Source: an uncultured Verrucomicrobiales bacterium (lineage in GTDB: Bacteria; Verrucomicrobiota; Verrucomicrobiia; Verrucomicrobiales; Akkermansiaceae). From it: a stretch of DNA of 36,276 bases. Both the position numbers and the translations under genes were made by a program. The stretch is from NCBI GenBank assembly GCA_905478925.1, contig CAJQKQ010000026.1, positions 1 to 36,276 of the forward strand, in the 5' to 3' direction. The notes below the pieces were generated by a model. The model was not told the DNA's origin, did not search any database, and saw nothing but the letters and a program-made list of their open reading frames with translations. Position 1 is the stretch's first letter. The number at the start of each line of letters is the position of its first letter. Positions 8,037-15,709 of this stretch are shown piece by piece.

Positions 8037-9037
8037 GGGCATGTGCAGGTTTCTCCGAGGATGCGGTGGGCGGATGCTAGGATTTCCTCTGGGTCTAGGT
8101 CGGGGCCTATGAGGATTGCGGAGCTGGGGACGCGGGGGCTGATGGGGACTTCGAGAGGGTCTGCCATGAGTTCGTTTCCGACACGCTCGAAGAGGCGGCG
8201 TATCCCTGGTTCGTCCGGGGTGCTGACGAGTGCTTTTGCGCGGATGACGCATTCTGGTAGGGCGGCGAGCCATTCCCACATGACGCTGCGGGAAAGGACA
8301 TCAGGGAGCAGGATCTGGCAGCCGGTGAAGGAGTGGGCGAGGTGGGTGTGATGGTTTTTCTCTTTCGGAAAGAGGAACTCGCCGTGTTGGCGAGAGGAGG
8401 CGGGTTTGCTCCAAGTCATGCGGTTGGAGAGGGAGGCGAGGGCGGCGGCGAGAAGCTCTGGGGTGGTCTCGCTGGCGAGGGGGTTGATGGCGCGGATTCG
8501 CTCGTAGAGGGTGCTTCTTTCGAGGCTTGTTAGTGTTTCCGAGTGGCTAAGGGCGAAGTGGCTGGCGGTCTCAAGCTGAAGCTCACGGAGGCGGCGGTGT
8601 GATGTATTTTTCCCTAAGTGGCGTGCATCGAGGATGCAGACGTGCCAGCGGGGTGCGCGTAGGAGTTTTGATTCTAGGAGGGTGAAGGATTCTAGAAGCG
8701 GGATGGGATCGGCGGTGCCATTTAGCTCGATGAAGAGGAGTTCGTTGCGGGAGGAGGCGGCGGAAACGGAGAGATCAATGAGGAAATCCATGCCCTCGCA
8801 GCAGGCGCAGGAGGCGGCGATTGGCTCGACAGAGGCGGCGGTGGCGCGGAGGGTTTCGGAGTCGAGATAGGCGTTTTCGTAGTCGTTGAGGATGACGTCT
8901 GCTTTGATCTGGTAGGGTGCGGTGGCTTCGAGAAGGCCGCGCAGGAAGGTGGTTTTCCCGGCTCCGAGGAAGCCAGTGATCACCACGAGGGGCTTGCGGG
9001 TCTGGAGGGGGCGGATGTTTTGCGGGAGGGAATTCAT
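8033..9037 (-). CDS. Divergent COG0523 (CobW-type) GTPase
   Basis: This is a 334-residue G3E GTPase. Walker A is [13 protein letters not shown] at about residues 22-34, followed by a switch-like VILNDYENAYLDSE. The usual GCxCC site appears as SCACC (about 73-77), keeping the CxCC cysteines but losing the preceding Gly. FIELNGTADP replaces the more common ESTGxAxP. A classical NKxD motif is not visible: the corresponding place reads ALSHSET, so nucleotide specificity may differ from GTP. A CobW C-terminal domain follows and ends in CTCP. It overlaps the small gene upstream and the flavoprotein downstream by ATGA junctions. It is probably a specialised metal chaperone of the cluster, distinct from the canonical paralogue at 5151-6350. 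Confidence 0.82.
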   Translation of the reverse strand: MNSLPQNIRPLQTRKPLVVITGFLGAGKTTFLRGLLEATAPYQIKADVILNDYENAYLDSETLRATAASVEPIAASCACCEGMDFLIDLSVSAASSRNELLFIELNGTADPIPLLESFTLLESKLLRAPRWHVCILDARHLGKNTSHRRLRELQLETASHFALSHSETLTSLERSTLYERIRAINPLASETTPELLAAALASLSNRMTWSKPASSRQHGEFLFPKEKNHHTHLAHSFTGCQILLPDVLSRSVMWEWLAALPECVIRAKALVSTPDEPGIRRLFERVGNELMADPLEVPISPRVPSSAILIGPDLDPEEILASAHRILGETCTCP

Positions 9038-9246
9038 TCGGTGGCTTCGGTTTTGGCTTGCTGGAACCAGGCGCTAACTTGCTCTAGGTAGGTTTCCCCG
9101 TAGGTTTCCACGAAGGAGCGGGTGGAGGGGTTTTTGGGGTCGGCTAGGGCGGCGATGCGCTCTTGGCAGTAGGAGCGGGAGAGGGTGAGGCCGCAGGGGC
9201 CGGTGATGGCGCTGTGCCATTCGAAGTAGTTGGGGAAGGTGTGCAT
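9034..9246 (-). CDS. Unknown 70-residue protein in the metal cluster
   Basis: This small soluble protein has no recognised family. The ATG at 9246 is chosen because it lies 5 bases after the upstream stop; a longer frame would overlap that gene. The N-terminal part (HTFPNYFEWHSAITGPCGL) contains two His and one Cys, a second Cys follows in RSYCQERI, and the C-terminal half is predicted helical. The last bases overlap the GTPase start codon (ATGA), so translation is coupled. Pairing with a metallochaperone suggests a partner or client, but this is inference. Confidence 0.65.
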   Translation of the reverse strand: MHTFPNYFEWHSAITGPCGLTLSRSYCQERIAALADPKNPSTRSFVETYGETYLEQVSAWFQQAKTEATE

Positions 9247-9251
9247 GATGT

Positions 9252-9773
9252 TTAAGGGCAGAGATTTTTTTCTAACAGATCGAGGCATTCGGACCAGAAT
9301 TCTGGTTTCATGGCGTCGTAGCGCATGGTGTCGGGGCCGGTTTTGGTGGTGTAGAGGATGTTGCTGGGTTCTTCGACTAGCTCGGCGAAAATGGAGTCGA
9401 GGATGTATTGATGGATTTCATCGCGGGCGGGGAGCTCTGGAGCCGAGCCTGTGCGGGCGTGCTGGCGCAATGCGGCGAAGACGGATTTCAGGTCTTCCGG
9501 GGCGAGCTTGATGCCGACTCTTTCCGCGGAGATTTCGTGTTGGCCGAGCAGGACGAGGATTCGCCTGGTGACAAGGGTTTTCTCGCGACCGGGGTCTTCG
9601 ATTTCCGGGACTTCGATGGGGGTGAGATCCGGGAGGCCAAGATCGGGGGTGGCTCCGGTTTCGCCCGAGACGATGCGGCGGGGAATGGCGGGGATTCTGG
9701 GATCAACGCTCATATTGTCTAGATACGGGAAGTTGGTGACAAAGGCTCCTTCTAGGTGGCTGAACGTCACCAT
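9252..9773 (-). CDS. Unknown protein of the metal cluster
   Basis: This is a protein of about 173 residues with no family I recognise. It has no signal peptide or membrane segment. A proline-rich acidic stretch in the first third (PDLGLPDLTPIEVPEIEDPG) is followed by two helical parts (KTLVTRRILVLLGQHEISAERVG and DEIHQYILDSIFAELV). The only Cys residues are near the end (SECLDLLEKNLCP). ATG codons at 9773 and at 9713 are both possible starts; 9773 has a GAG stretch upstream. It ends 5 bases before the 70-residue gene, so the two are one translation unit. Function unknown. Confidence 0.7.
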   Translation of the reverse strand: MVTFSHLEGAFVTNFPYLDNMSVDPRIPAIPRRIVSGETGATPDLGLPDLTPIEVPEIEDPGREKTLVTRRILVLLGQHEISAERVGIKLAPEDLKSVFAALRQHARTGSAPELPARDEIHQYILDSIFAELVEEPSNILYTTKTGPDTMRYDAMKPEFWSECLDLLEKNLCP

Positions 9774-9806
9774 CAAGAATCTCGGCAGGAAAAAATAGGT
9801 AGTAGC

Positions 9807-10283
9807 TCAACAGGTCTTGCAGTTCCGGCAGCAGCGGAGGTTAGCCAAATGTGCGAGGATGAGGGCGATCCCGCCGAGGGTGGTGATGATGGCGGCGGGG
9901 GGGATGTGGAGGGAGGTTTCTCCAGAGGCCGTGGTTTGGGTGGAGGGGCAGCATTTATCGCAGCCAGTGGGTGTTTTCTCGGCGGGGGTGAAGGCGGGTG
10001 CAGCTGCTCCGGCGATGATGAGGAAGATACCGATTCCCGCGATGGAGGCGACGAGCCTGTTGCGATGGCGGCGGAAGCCTTTTCGGATGGCGAAAATGGC
10101 GAGCGGGATGACCAATACAGCCACGAGCGCGTGAGATGCTGGGTGTGCCCAGATGCGACCGAAGGCCGGGAGGGAAAGTAGGAGGACCGGAGCCACCGCG
10201 CAGTGGATGGCGCAGAGGATGGAGGCGGCGACGCCGATGCGGTCCGGATCAGCGAGGCGGGTTTGTGTGGATACTGCAGACAT
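9807..10283 (-). CDS. MerC-domain membrane protein
   Basis: This 158-residue protein has about four membrane segments. The first carries the MerC-type Cys motif CAIHC (residues 24-28), followed by VAPVLLLSLPAFG. A periplasmic or loop stretch has GCDKCC, and the C-terminal end is strikingly Cys-rich (LRCCRNCKTC). MerC proteins of mercury operons move Hg2+ across the membrane. MerC-domain proteins next to COG0523 GTPases, with no other mer gene as here, are more likely linked to zinc or another thiol-binding metal. It lies 17 bases downstream of the unknown 200-residue gene and belongs to the same operon. Confidence 0.82.
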   Translation of the reverse strand: MSAVSTQTRLADPDRIGVAASILCAIHCAVAPVLLLSLPAFGRIWAHPASHALVAVLVIPLAIFAIRKGFRRHRNRLVASIAGIGIFLIIAGAAAPAFTPAEKTPTGCDKCCPSTQTTASGETSLHIPPAAIITTLGGIALILAHLANLRCCRNCKTC

Positions 10284-10300
10284 AGTAATTGGGTGGAGAT

Positions 10301-10903
10301 CTACGAAACAAGAGATGCGGCGAAGCGTTTTGCGCGGGGTGTGGTGGCGGGGTTTTCACGGAGCATCCTTATCCATTCGAGTCCGGCACCAGGCGGTAGC
10401 CAGGGTTTTGATTTTGGGAGGGACTTGTATTTCCGGTAGCAGGATTCGCGGTAGTTGGCGCTTGAGTTTGATTCCACCCAGGTCTCGTGATTGATCCACC
10501 AGTTTAGAAAGGGGACAAGAAACAGGAGATCTGATATTAGATCCGGAGTAGATAGTTGTTCCGCGATCCACTTGCCGGGGACAGGGGGTTGGCTATCGTG
10601 CCAGAGGAAGCATCTTTCCTTCGGACGGATGAAGATGAAGCCGGGCTCTTCAGTTTCTGAGACCCAGCCGCCGCAAGCTCCGTGGAGAAAGATCTGCCCG
10701 TTCTCCAAAGGTAGGGAGTAGCAGCTTGTGCCCTTTAGTCCGGTGGATGGGGTTTTTATAAATCCCGTTTTCTGAAAAATATTTCCGCCTAGCGCGGCGG
10801 CATCCATACCCCAGAAAAACATCTGCTGCATGAAGGCGGCGGAAAGATCGCGGAGGAGCAGGGAGTTTTTTTGTTGGGGTGGGGTGGTCTTGAGTTGTGT
10901 CAC
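10301..10903 (-). CDS. Unknown 200-residue protein heading the metal cluster
   Basis: The frame opens with GTG at 10901-10903. No family is recognised. The protein is aromatic-rich and looks like a compact soluble enzyme-like domain, with patches such as FFWGMDAAALGGN, KGTSCYSLPLENG, LHGACGGWV, ERCFLWHDSQPPVPG and PFLNWWINHETWV. A basic segment (CYRKYKSLPKSKPWLPP) comes near the end. Four Cys and three His are spread through it. It is the first gene of the minus-strand cluster, directly behind a prominent inverted repeat, so it is probably the most directly controlled gene. Its association with MerC and COG0523 proteins suggests metal homeostasis; no reaction can be proposed. Confidence 0.72.
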   Translation of the reverse strand: MTQLKTTPPQQKNSLLLRDLSAAFMQQMFFWGMDAAALGGNIFQKTGFIKTPSTGLKGTSCYSLPLENGQIFLHGACGGWVSETEEPGFIFIRPKERCFLWHDSQPPVPGKWIAEQLSTPDLISDLLFLVPFLNWWINHETWVESNSSANYRESCYRKYKSLPKSKPWLPPGAGLEWIRMLRENPATTPRAKRFAASLVS

Positions 10904-10948
10904 AGACGCAACTTACTTGCGGTAGTGATTAATGCAAGTAAGTTGTGT
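10893..10948 (-). promoter_or_regulatory. Inverted repeat with three AGTTGYGT copies at the metal-cluster promoter
   Basis: Arms at 10906-10920 (ACGCAACTTACTTGC) and 10934-10948 match as an inverted repeat at 14 of 15 positions around a 13-base spacer. The octamer AGTTGTGT occurs at 10941-10948 and 10893-10900, and its one-mismatch complement at 10906-10913, giving three copies in alternating orientation. The site lies at and immediately upstream of the GTG start of the minus-strand operon. This placement suits an operator that blocks the promoter or early transcript. A transcript hairpin is the alternative. Confidence 0.6.
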
Positions 10949-11041
10949 TAAAGTCTCCGAAGGGGGAGAGTTGGAGTGGCTAGCAGCGGGATGCCGCTTT
11001 CACGGACTGCCCCGAGACGAGGCAGCTACATGGGGGGGGAG

Positions 11042-12226
11042 CTACGCCTTCTGGAGAAGGCTGGCGTGGAAGCCGTCGTGGCCGGTTTCTGAGGGCAGCA
11101 GGTTTTGTTGGGAAATGAGTTTGTATTTCCCAGGGTGTTTTTCGAGGAGTCTTGTGATTTGTCCCTGGTTCTCGGAGGGGAGGATGGAACAGGTGGCGTA
11201 GAGGAGCTTGCCGCCGGGCTTGAGCATTTTGGGATACTCGACGAGGAGCTGAGCCTGGATGGAGCGGACTCGGTCGAAGGAGGCGGGTTTGAGCCGCCAT
11301 TTGAGGTCGGGCTGGCGTTTCAACGTGCCGAGGCCGGAGCAGGGGGAGTCGATGAGCAGGGAGTCGGCGACGTTTTCGAAATCGGTGGGGGTGGATTCGG
11401 TGATCGGTTTCGCGGAGATGGAGGAGGCGCGGGCGCGCCTGGCGCGTGGTTTGAGGGCGATGAGTTTTTTCGGCTCCACGTCCATGGCGAAGACGCGGGC
11501 TTCGTTGTTGGAGAGGGCGGCGAGGTGGAGTGCTTTGCCGCCGGCGCCGGAGCAGGCGTCGATGATGCGTTGGCCGGGCTGCGGATCGAGCAGCGAGGAA
11601 ATGTGCTGCGAGGAGGGATCCTGGATCTCGATGCGACCGTCGAGGCGGAGGGCTTTGGGGAGGATTTTCCCGGGAGGGAGAGCCAACGCGTGAGGATAGC
11701 CATCGACGGGGGTGGTCTCGACGTTGTTCTCCGCGAGCCATGCGATGGCTTCCTCGACGGTGCTGAGGAGGGTGTTGACGCGGAGGAAGACGGAAGATTT
11801 TTGGTTGAGGGCGCTGAGCTGGGGCTCCCAGAGATCGCCGAGTTCGGAGTGGCCCAGCTGGTCAAGCCAATCGGGGATGGACTGGCGGACGGCGCGAGGC
11901 TGGTCGGGGAGGGTTTGCTGGCGGGCGATGATTTCCTCGGGAGGGAGGCCGTTGTATTTGTGCCACTCCGGGAGCTCGAAGCCCATGAGTATCCATTGGG
12001 CGGTGATGAGCGAGTTGGTTTCCTCAGAATCGACAAGGTAGGAGAGGGCACGGCGCCAGCGGGTGGTCTCGAAGAGGGTTTCGGCGACGAAGGAGCGGTC
12101 GCGCTTGCCCCATTTTTTGTTATCCTCGAAGGCGGCGGCGAGTTCGTGGTCGGCGACGCGGTGGTTGACCAAAACGGATTTGGTGAGTTCGAGGGTGGAG
12201 GCGCAGAGGTGGCGGTGTAATTTCAT
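11042..12226 (-). CDS. RsmB/NOP-family RNA (cytosine-5) methyltransferase
   Basis: This is a 394-residue SAM-dependent methyltransferase that probably makes m5C in rRNA. An N-terminal helical region (about 1-130), as in RsmB, includes the motif WGKRDRSFVAETLFETTRW. The SAM site is IDACSGAGGKALHLAAL (about 235-250). The two catalytic cysteines lie in DSPCSGLGTLKR (motif IV) and LLYATCSILPSENQ (motif VI). RsmB of E. coli is about 430 residues, so the N-terminal domain is slightly short. It is divergent from the RlmI-type gene across a 190-base gap. The target base (position 967 of 16S rRNA in E. coli) is inferred from the family only. Confidence 0.88.
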   Translation of the reverse strand: MKLHRHLCASTLELTKSVLVNHRVADHELAAAFEDNKKWGKRDRSFVAETLFETTRWRRALSYLVDSEETNSLITAQWILMGFELPEWHKYNGLPPEEIIARQQTLPDQPRAVRQSIPDWLDQLGHSELGDLWEPQLSALNQKSSVFLRVNTLLSTVEEAIAWLAENNVETTPVDGYPHALALPPGKILPKALRLDGRIEIQDPSSQHISSLLDPQPGQRIIDACSGAGGKALHLAALSNNEARVFAMDVEPKKLIALKPRARRARASSISAKPITESTPTDFENVADSLLIDSPCSGLGTLKRQPDLKWRLKPASFDRVRSIQAQLLVEYPKMLKPGGKLLYATCSILPSENQGQITRLLEKHPGKYKLISQQNLLPSETGHDGFHASLLQKA

Positions 12227-12232
12227 AAAAAC

Positions 12233-12397
12233 TCAAATTTCAAAATTCAAACTCTAAGGAAGAGGGGATTTTGTGGGAGGTGGGGCTGGACGAGGCGGGC
12301 TTTGGTTGGAAACGGTGGAGGCAGAGGGAAGAGGGAGATAACAGAGAAGAATGAGGTATTTCAGAGGTCAAATTGAGATTTGAATTTTGAATTTTGA
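12233..12397. repeat. AT-rich inverted repeat between divergent methyltransferase genes
   Basis: Arms at 12233-12251 (TCAAATTTCAAAATTCAAA) and 12379-12397 pair at 18 of 19 positions across about 127 bases. The right arm is itself a short array of TTTTGAA units. The 12227-12418 gap contains nothing else gene-like, and it must hold the promoters of both flanking genes. A similarly built repeat lies at 14907-14986. Confidence 0.8.
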
Positions 12398-12418
12398 ATT
12401 TTGTGATGAGGATGCGGC

Positions 12419-13573
12419 GTGGCTACGGTGCAATTAAAGTATCAGACGTTCCATCCATCGGTTTGGCCGAAGATGGTGGGTGAAGTTTCGCGGGATGCAA
12501 AGGCCGGGGATCTGGTGGAGGTATTCGGGAAGCAGGGGACGAGGTTCGGTTGGGGGATCTGGAATCCGAAGGCACGGATGCCGCTGCGGGTGGTGAGCCA
12601 TTCGCTGGAGGATGTCGATGAATCGTTTTTCGAAAGGGCCATCGTGAGGGCGGGGGAGCTGCGGAGAGGCTTGCTGAAACTGGATGGGGAGACGGATTGC
12701 TACCGCTGTGTGCACGGCGATGCGGATTTCCTGCCGGGGATGGTGGCCGACAAGTTCGGCGATGTGCTTTCGGTGGAGATCACGGCTCTGGGGGCGTGGA
12801 TGAGGCTGGAGGGCTGGTTGCCGCTGCTTCACGAGACGTTCGGGACGAAGCGGGTGGTGGTGCAGGTGGATGCGGATCTGGCGAGGATCGAGGGGATCCC
12901 GAGGATGGGAGGTGTGGAGAGTGACAATGTGCGGCTGGTCAAGGTGGAGGAAAACGGGGTGCGGTATGAGATCGATTTTTCTCAAGGGCACAAAACCGGG
13001 TTTTTCTGTGACCAGCGGGACAATCGGAAGAAGTTCCGAGGAATTACCGAAGGAAAGACGGTGCTGGATCTGTGCTGCTACTCGGGTGGTTTCTCGATCT
13101 CTGCCGCCTTGGGTGGAGCGGCGGATGTGACGGCGGTGGATCTCGACGAGGCGGCGGTGGCGATGGCGAAACGCAACGCGAACCTGAACGGGGCGAAGCT
13201 GAAGCTGACGCATGCCGATGCTTTTACGTGGGTGCGGACGATGATCGAGAACGGCCGCAAGTGGGATGTGGTGATGGTGGATCCGCCCAAATTCATGTTC
13301 GGGAAAGAGGACGAGACCGGCTACGCGAAATACCACGACCTCAACAAGCTGGGGTTGCAGCTGGTGGAGAAGGACGGGGTGATCGTGACCTGCTCATGCT
13401 CGGGTCAGCTGGAGGTGGGTGCCTTCGAGAATATCGTGACGAACGTCGTGCACCGTCAGGACAAGCGGCTGCAGATTTTCGATCGGACGGGTGCAGGCGG
13501 GGATCACCCGACGCTTTCGAATTATCCAGAATCACGCTACCTGAAAGCGATCTGGGGACGGGTGATCGGGTAG
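12419..13573 (+). CDS. RlmI-type class I SAM-dependent rRNA methyltransferase
   Basis: This is a 384-residue protein with the architecture of RlmI, which methylates a cytosine of 23S rRNA (C1962 in E. coli). The N-terminal PUA-like part (about 1-80) contains HPSVWPKMV and FGWGIWNP. A linker has YRCVHGDADFLPGMVADKFGD. The Rossmann methyltransferase domain shows QGHKTGFFCDQRDNR, the SAM loop LDLCCYSGGFS at about 220, DPPKF at about 289, and the catalytic-region TCSCSG near 330. The start is GTG at 12419, preceded by GAGG at a suitable distance; the nearby ATG is out of frame. The exact target is inferred. Confidence 0.87.
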   Translation: MATVQLKYQTFHPSVWPKMVGEVSRDAKAGDLVEVFGKQGTRFGWGIWNPKARMPLRVVSHSLEDVDESFFERAIVRAGELRRGLLKLDGETDCYRCVHGDADFLPGMVADKFGDVLSVEITALGAWMRLEGWLPLLHETFGTKRVVVQVDADLARIEGIPRMGGVESDNVRLVKVEENGVRYEIDFSQGHKTGFFCDQRDNRKKFRGITEGKTVLDLCCYSGGFSISAALGGAADVTAVDLDEAAVAMAKRNANLNGAKLKLTHADAFTWVRTMIENGRKWDVVMVDPPKFMFGKEDETGYAKYHDLNKLGLQLVEKDGVIVTCSCSGQLEVGAFENIVTNVVHRQDKRLQIFDRTGAGGDHPTLSNYPESRYLKAIWGRVIG

Positions 13574-13647
13574 CGCTGTCCGATTTTATTTAGAATAGCT
13601 TGTGGGGGCGCCATTCGAATCGTTAGGGTTTCGCTCGAGTTTTTGAA

Positions 13648-14901
13648 ATGGATTTTCCGATCACAAGAATCAAGGGAGGTGTTGGCGCGGCGAAGGGTTT
13701 CCTGACGTCGGCGGTGAGCTGCGGAATTAAGAATCCCAAGAGCAAGCGGCTTGACCTTGCTCTGGTCTATTCTGACAGGAAATGCACATCCGGCGGGGTC
13801 TTTACGACGAACAAGGTGAAGGCGGCACCGATTAGGGTTTCGCAGACGAATCTCCGGAAAGGGAACTTCCGGGCTGTCATCGTGAACTCGGGGAATGCAA
13901 ATGCTTGCACGGGTTTGCAGGGAATCCACGATGCAAAATCGATGTGCGAGGACGCGGCGAATGCGCTGGATCTGAAAAAGACCGAGGTGGGCGTTTGCTC
14001 GACCGGAGTGATTGGGCTGCCGATGCCGATGGTGCGGGTGTCGCCCAATATCCCCGGGCTTGTGGACGGGCTTGCGGCCAAGAGAGGCAACGATTTTGCG
14101 AATGCGATCATCACCAGCGACACGCATGAGAAAGAGCTGGCGGTGTCGTTCGACATCGGCGATCAGCGGGTCAGAATAGGCGGTTGTGTGAAGGGAGCCG
14201 GGATGATTTCGCCGAGCATGGCGACGATGCTTTGTTTCATCACGACCGATGCCAACCTTTCGAAGGACTGCATCCAGCATGCCGTCAGCGAGGCGGCTGA
14301 GGAAAGTTTTAACCGGATCACGATCGACGGCGACATGAGCACGAACGATTCGGTAATCGTGCTTGCTAACGGAGCCAGCGGGATGCCAGTCGCCAGGCGC
14401 AACGGCACCGCCTGCAAGCAGTTCCGGATAGTCCTCAAATGGGTGATGCTGGAGCTTGCGAAGGCGGTGGTTCGTGATGGTGAGCGGGTGACGAAATTCG
14501 TGACCGTGAACGTCAAGGGCGCCCGCACGCACGTGGATGCGAAGAATGTCGCCGAGGCGGTTTGTAAAAGCGCCCTGGTAAAATCCTCTTGGAACGGCGG
14601 CGACCCGAACTGGGGACGCATCATCCACGCGGTGGGTTACTCGCGGGCGCGGATCCGCGAGGAGCTGATCGACATTTTCATCGGCGGCAAGGCTGCCTGT
14701 CTCGGTGGTCTGCAGGCGGACACACCGATGGACGCGCTGCGCGACGCGGTGGCAGGGCCGGAGTTTGTGATCGATATCGACCTAAACCAGGGGGAGGCGG
14801 AATACACGATGTTTTCGAGCGACCTCTCGCCGGAGTATGTGGATTTCAACCGCTCCGAGTATGCGTATTGGAAGCAGGCGAGGAAAGACGGGCTGGTCTA
14901 A
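13648..14901 (+). CDS. argJ: Bifunctional glutamate N-acetyltransferase/ornithine acetyltransferase
   Basis: This 417-residue ArgJ moves the acetyl group from N-acetylornithine to glutamate, closing the cyclic arginine pathway in the cytoplasm. The protein is made as one chain that cuts itself before a Thr nucleophile. The self-cleavage motif is visible as KGAGMISPSMATMLCFITTDA, with the nucleophilic Thr in SMATML at about residue 193. Further family marks are the oxyanion-type CSTGVIG near 118, DGDMSTNDSV near 230, and NPNWGR-like DPNWGR near 320. Length is typical. No other arginine genes are in the window. Whether it also makes acetylglutamate from acetyl-CoA cannot be judged here. Confidence 0.96.
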   Translation: MDFPITRIKGGVGAAKGFLTSAVSCGIKNPKSKRLDLALVYSDRKCTSGGVFTTNKVKAAPIRVSQTNLRKGNFRAVIVNSGNANACTGLQGIHDAKSMCEDAANALDLKKTEVGVCSTGVIGLPMPMVRVSPNIPGLVDGLAAKRGNDFANAIITSDTHEKELAVSFDIGDQRVRIGGCVKGAGMISPSMATMLCFITTDANLSKDCIQHAVSEAAEESFNRITIDGDMSTNDSVIVLANGASGMPVARRNGTACKQFRIVLKWVMLELAKAVVRDGERVTKFVTVNVKGARTHVDAKNVAEAVCKSALVKSSWNGGDPNWGRIIHAVGYSRARIREELIDIFIGGKAACLGGLQADTPMDALRDAVAGPEFVIDIDLNQGEAEYTMFSSDLSPEYVDFNRSEYAYWKQARKDGLV

Positions 14902-14906
14902 AATTT

Positions 14907-14986
14907 TAAATCTCAAATTCTAAACCCTAATTTTCAGACTCCGGCGCAAGCCGCTGATCCATTTCGAGTTTAGAATTTAAGATTTA
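14907..14986. repeat. AT-rich inverted repeat between convergent argJ and DUF3820 gene
   Basis: TAAATCTCAAATTCTAAAC (14907-14925) and its complement at 14968-14986 pair at 18 of 19 positions around 42 bases. The right arm reaches 3 bases into the stop end of the minus-strand gene. Composition resembles the repeat at 12233-12397. A two-way terminator role is plausible since both flanking genes end here. Confidence 0.8.
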
Positions 14987-15271
14987 GAGTTTCAGCTTCG
15001 TGCGGCCGCCGTTGGCTTTGCGGAGAGGATGGAAGAGGGAGTCCATGCCGCATTCCTTGATCTCGCAGACATGAGCCATGAGCTCGCCGAGGCGGCCTTT
15101 TGGGAATGAGCGCTGCTTGAACCAGATCAGGTATTCCTCCGGGAGATCGAATATGGGGACTCCCCTGGGCGGGTATTTTTCCCTGCCAAACATGCCGAAA
15201 GGCATGTGGGTGGTGTGGATCTCCATCAGTAGGTTGCGGAAATCCTCGCGGTCGATCTCGGTGATGTTCAT
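14984..15271 (-). CDS. DUF3820-like small protein
   Basis: This protein of about 95 residues has the DUF3820 signature: MPFGMFGREKYPPRGVPIFDLPEEYLIWF, then FPKGRLGELMAHVCEIKECG. The family is short, cytoplasmic, widespread and of unclear function; some members were named as quorum-sensing-regulated factors. The ATG at 15271 (MNITEIDRED) is chosen because the longer frame would overlap the divergent VOC gene. It is convergent with argJ and divergent from the VOC gene, so it is probably transcribed alone. Confidence 0.78.
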   Translation of the reverse strand: MNITEIDREDFRNLLMEIHTTHMPFGMFGREKYPPRGVPIFDLPEEYLIWFKQRSFPKGRLGELMAHVCEIKECGMDSLFHPLRKANGGRTKLKL

Positions 15272-15331
15272 GTCGTGGCGGGGAATAAGGGGGCTTGCGG
15301 GGCGGCGGATGTCCGCTAGTTTTGCTGGGTG

Positions 15332-15706
15332 ATGATCAAGTTCCTCCATACGCGCATCCGGGTGAAGAGCCTCGATGAATCGATATCGTTCTACGAGAAG
15401 CTCGGCTACAGGCTGGGAAAGCAGAAGGACTCCCCGCAGGGCAACAGGCTGGCATTCATGGAACTCGAGGGGAATGACGTTTTCTTGGAGCTGACCTGGT
15501 CCGCGGATTACACGGCGACGTGCCCGGAAGACCTCATTCACACGGCGTTGGGTGTGCCGGACATCATCGAATACTGCGACAAGGTGGAAAAGGCCGGAAT
15601 CGAGATCTGGCCATCCGGGTGGCGGGAAAAATTCGCCGGTGGGGAGAACAAGATGGCGTTCGTGACCGATCCGGACGGATACGAGGTGGAGATCCTAGAA
15701 AGGTAA
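15332..15706 (+). CDS. VOC-family protein, glyoxalase I-like
   Basis: This is a 124-residue single-chain VOC protein resembling lactoylglutathione lyase (GloA). All four expected metal ligands are present: His in KFLHTRIRV, Glu in AFMELEGND, His in DLIHTALGV and Glu in GYEVEILER. The characteristic SISFYEKLGYRL and VTDPDGY segments are also there. It would detoxify methylglyoxal adducts if it is a true glyoxalase, but VOC proteins have several functions. The ATG at 15332 is preceded by an in-frame GTG; the ATG is preferred. It ends 3 bases before the HtrA-like gene, suggesting co-transcription. Confidence 0.85.
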   Translation: MIKFLHTRIRVKSLDESISFYEKLGYRLGKQKDSPQGNRLAFMELEGNDVFLELTWSADYTATCPEDLIHTALGVPDIIEYCDKVEKAGIEIWPSGWREKFAGGENKMAFVTDPDGYEVEILER

Positions 15707-15709
15707 TTT

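Noticed and set aside
11105..12220. A 371-codon + strand frame with many Gly and Glu opposite the RsmB-type gene
   Set aside because: Low-complexity composition typical of an antisense shadow; the minus strand carries the methyltransferase motifs.
13537..14628. A 363-codon minus-strand frame opposite argJ
   Set aside because: Arg/His-rich shadow without family resemblance; argJ on the + strand is certain.
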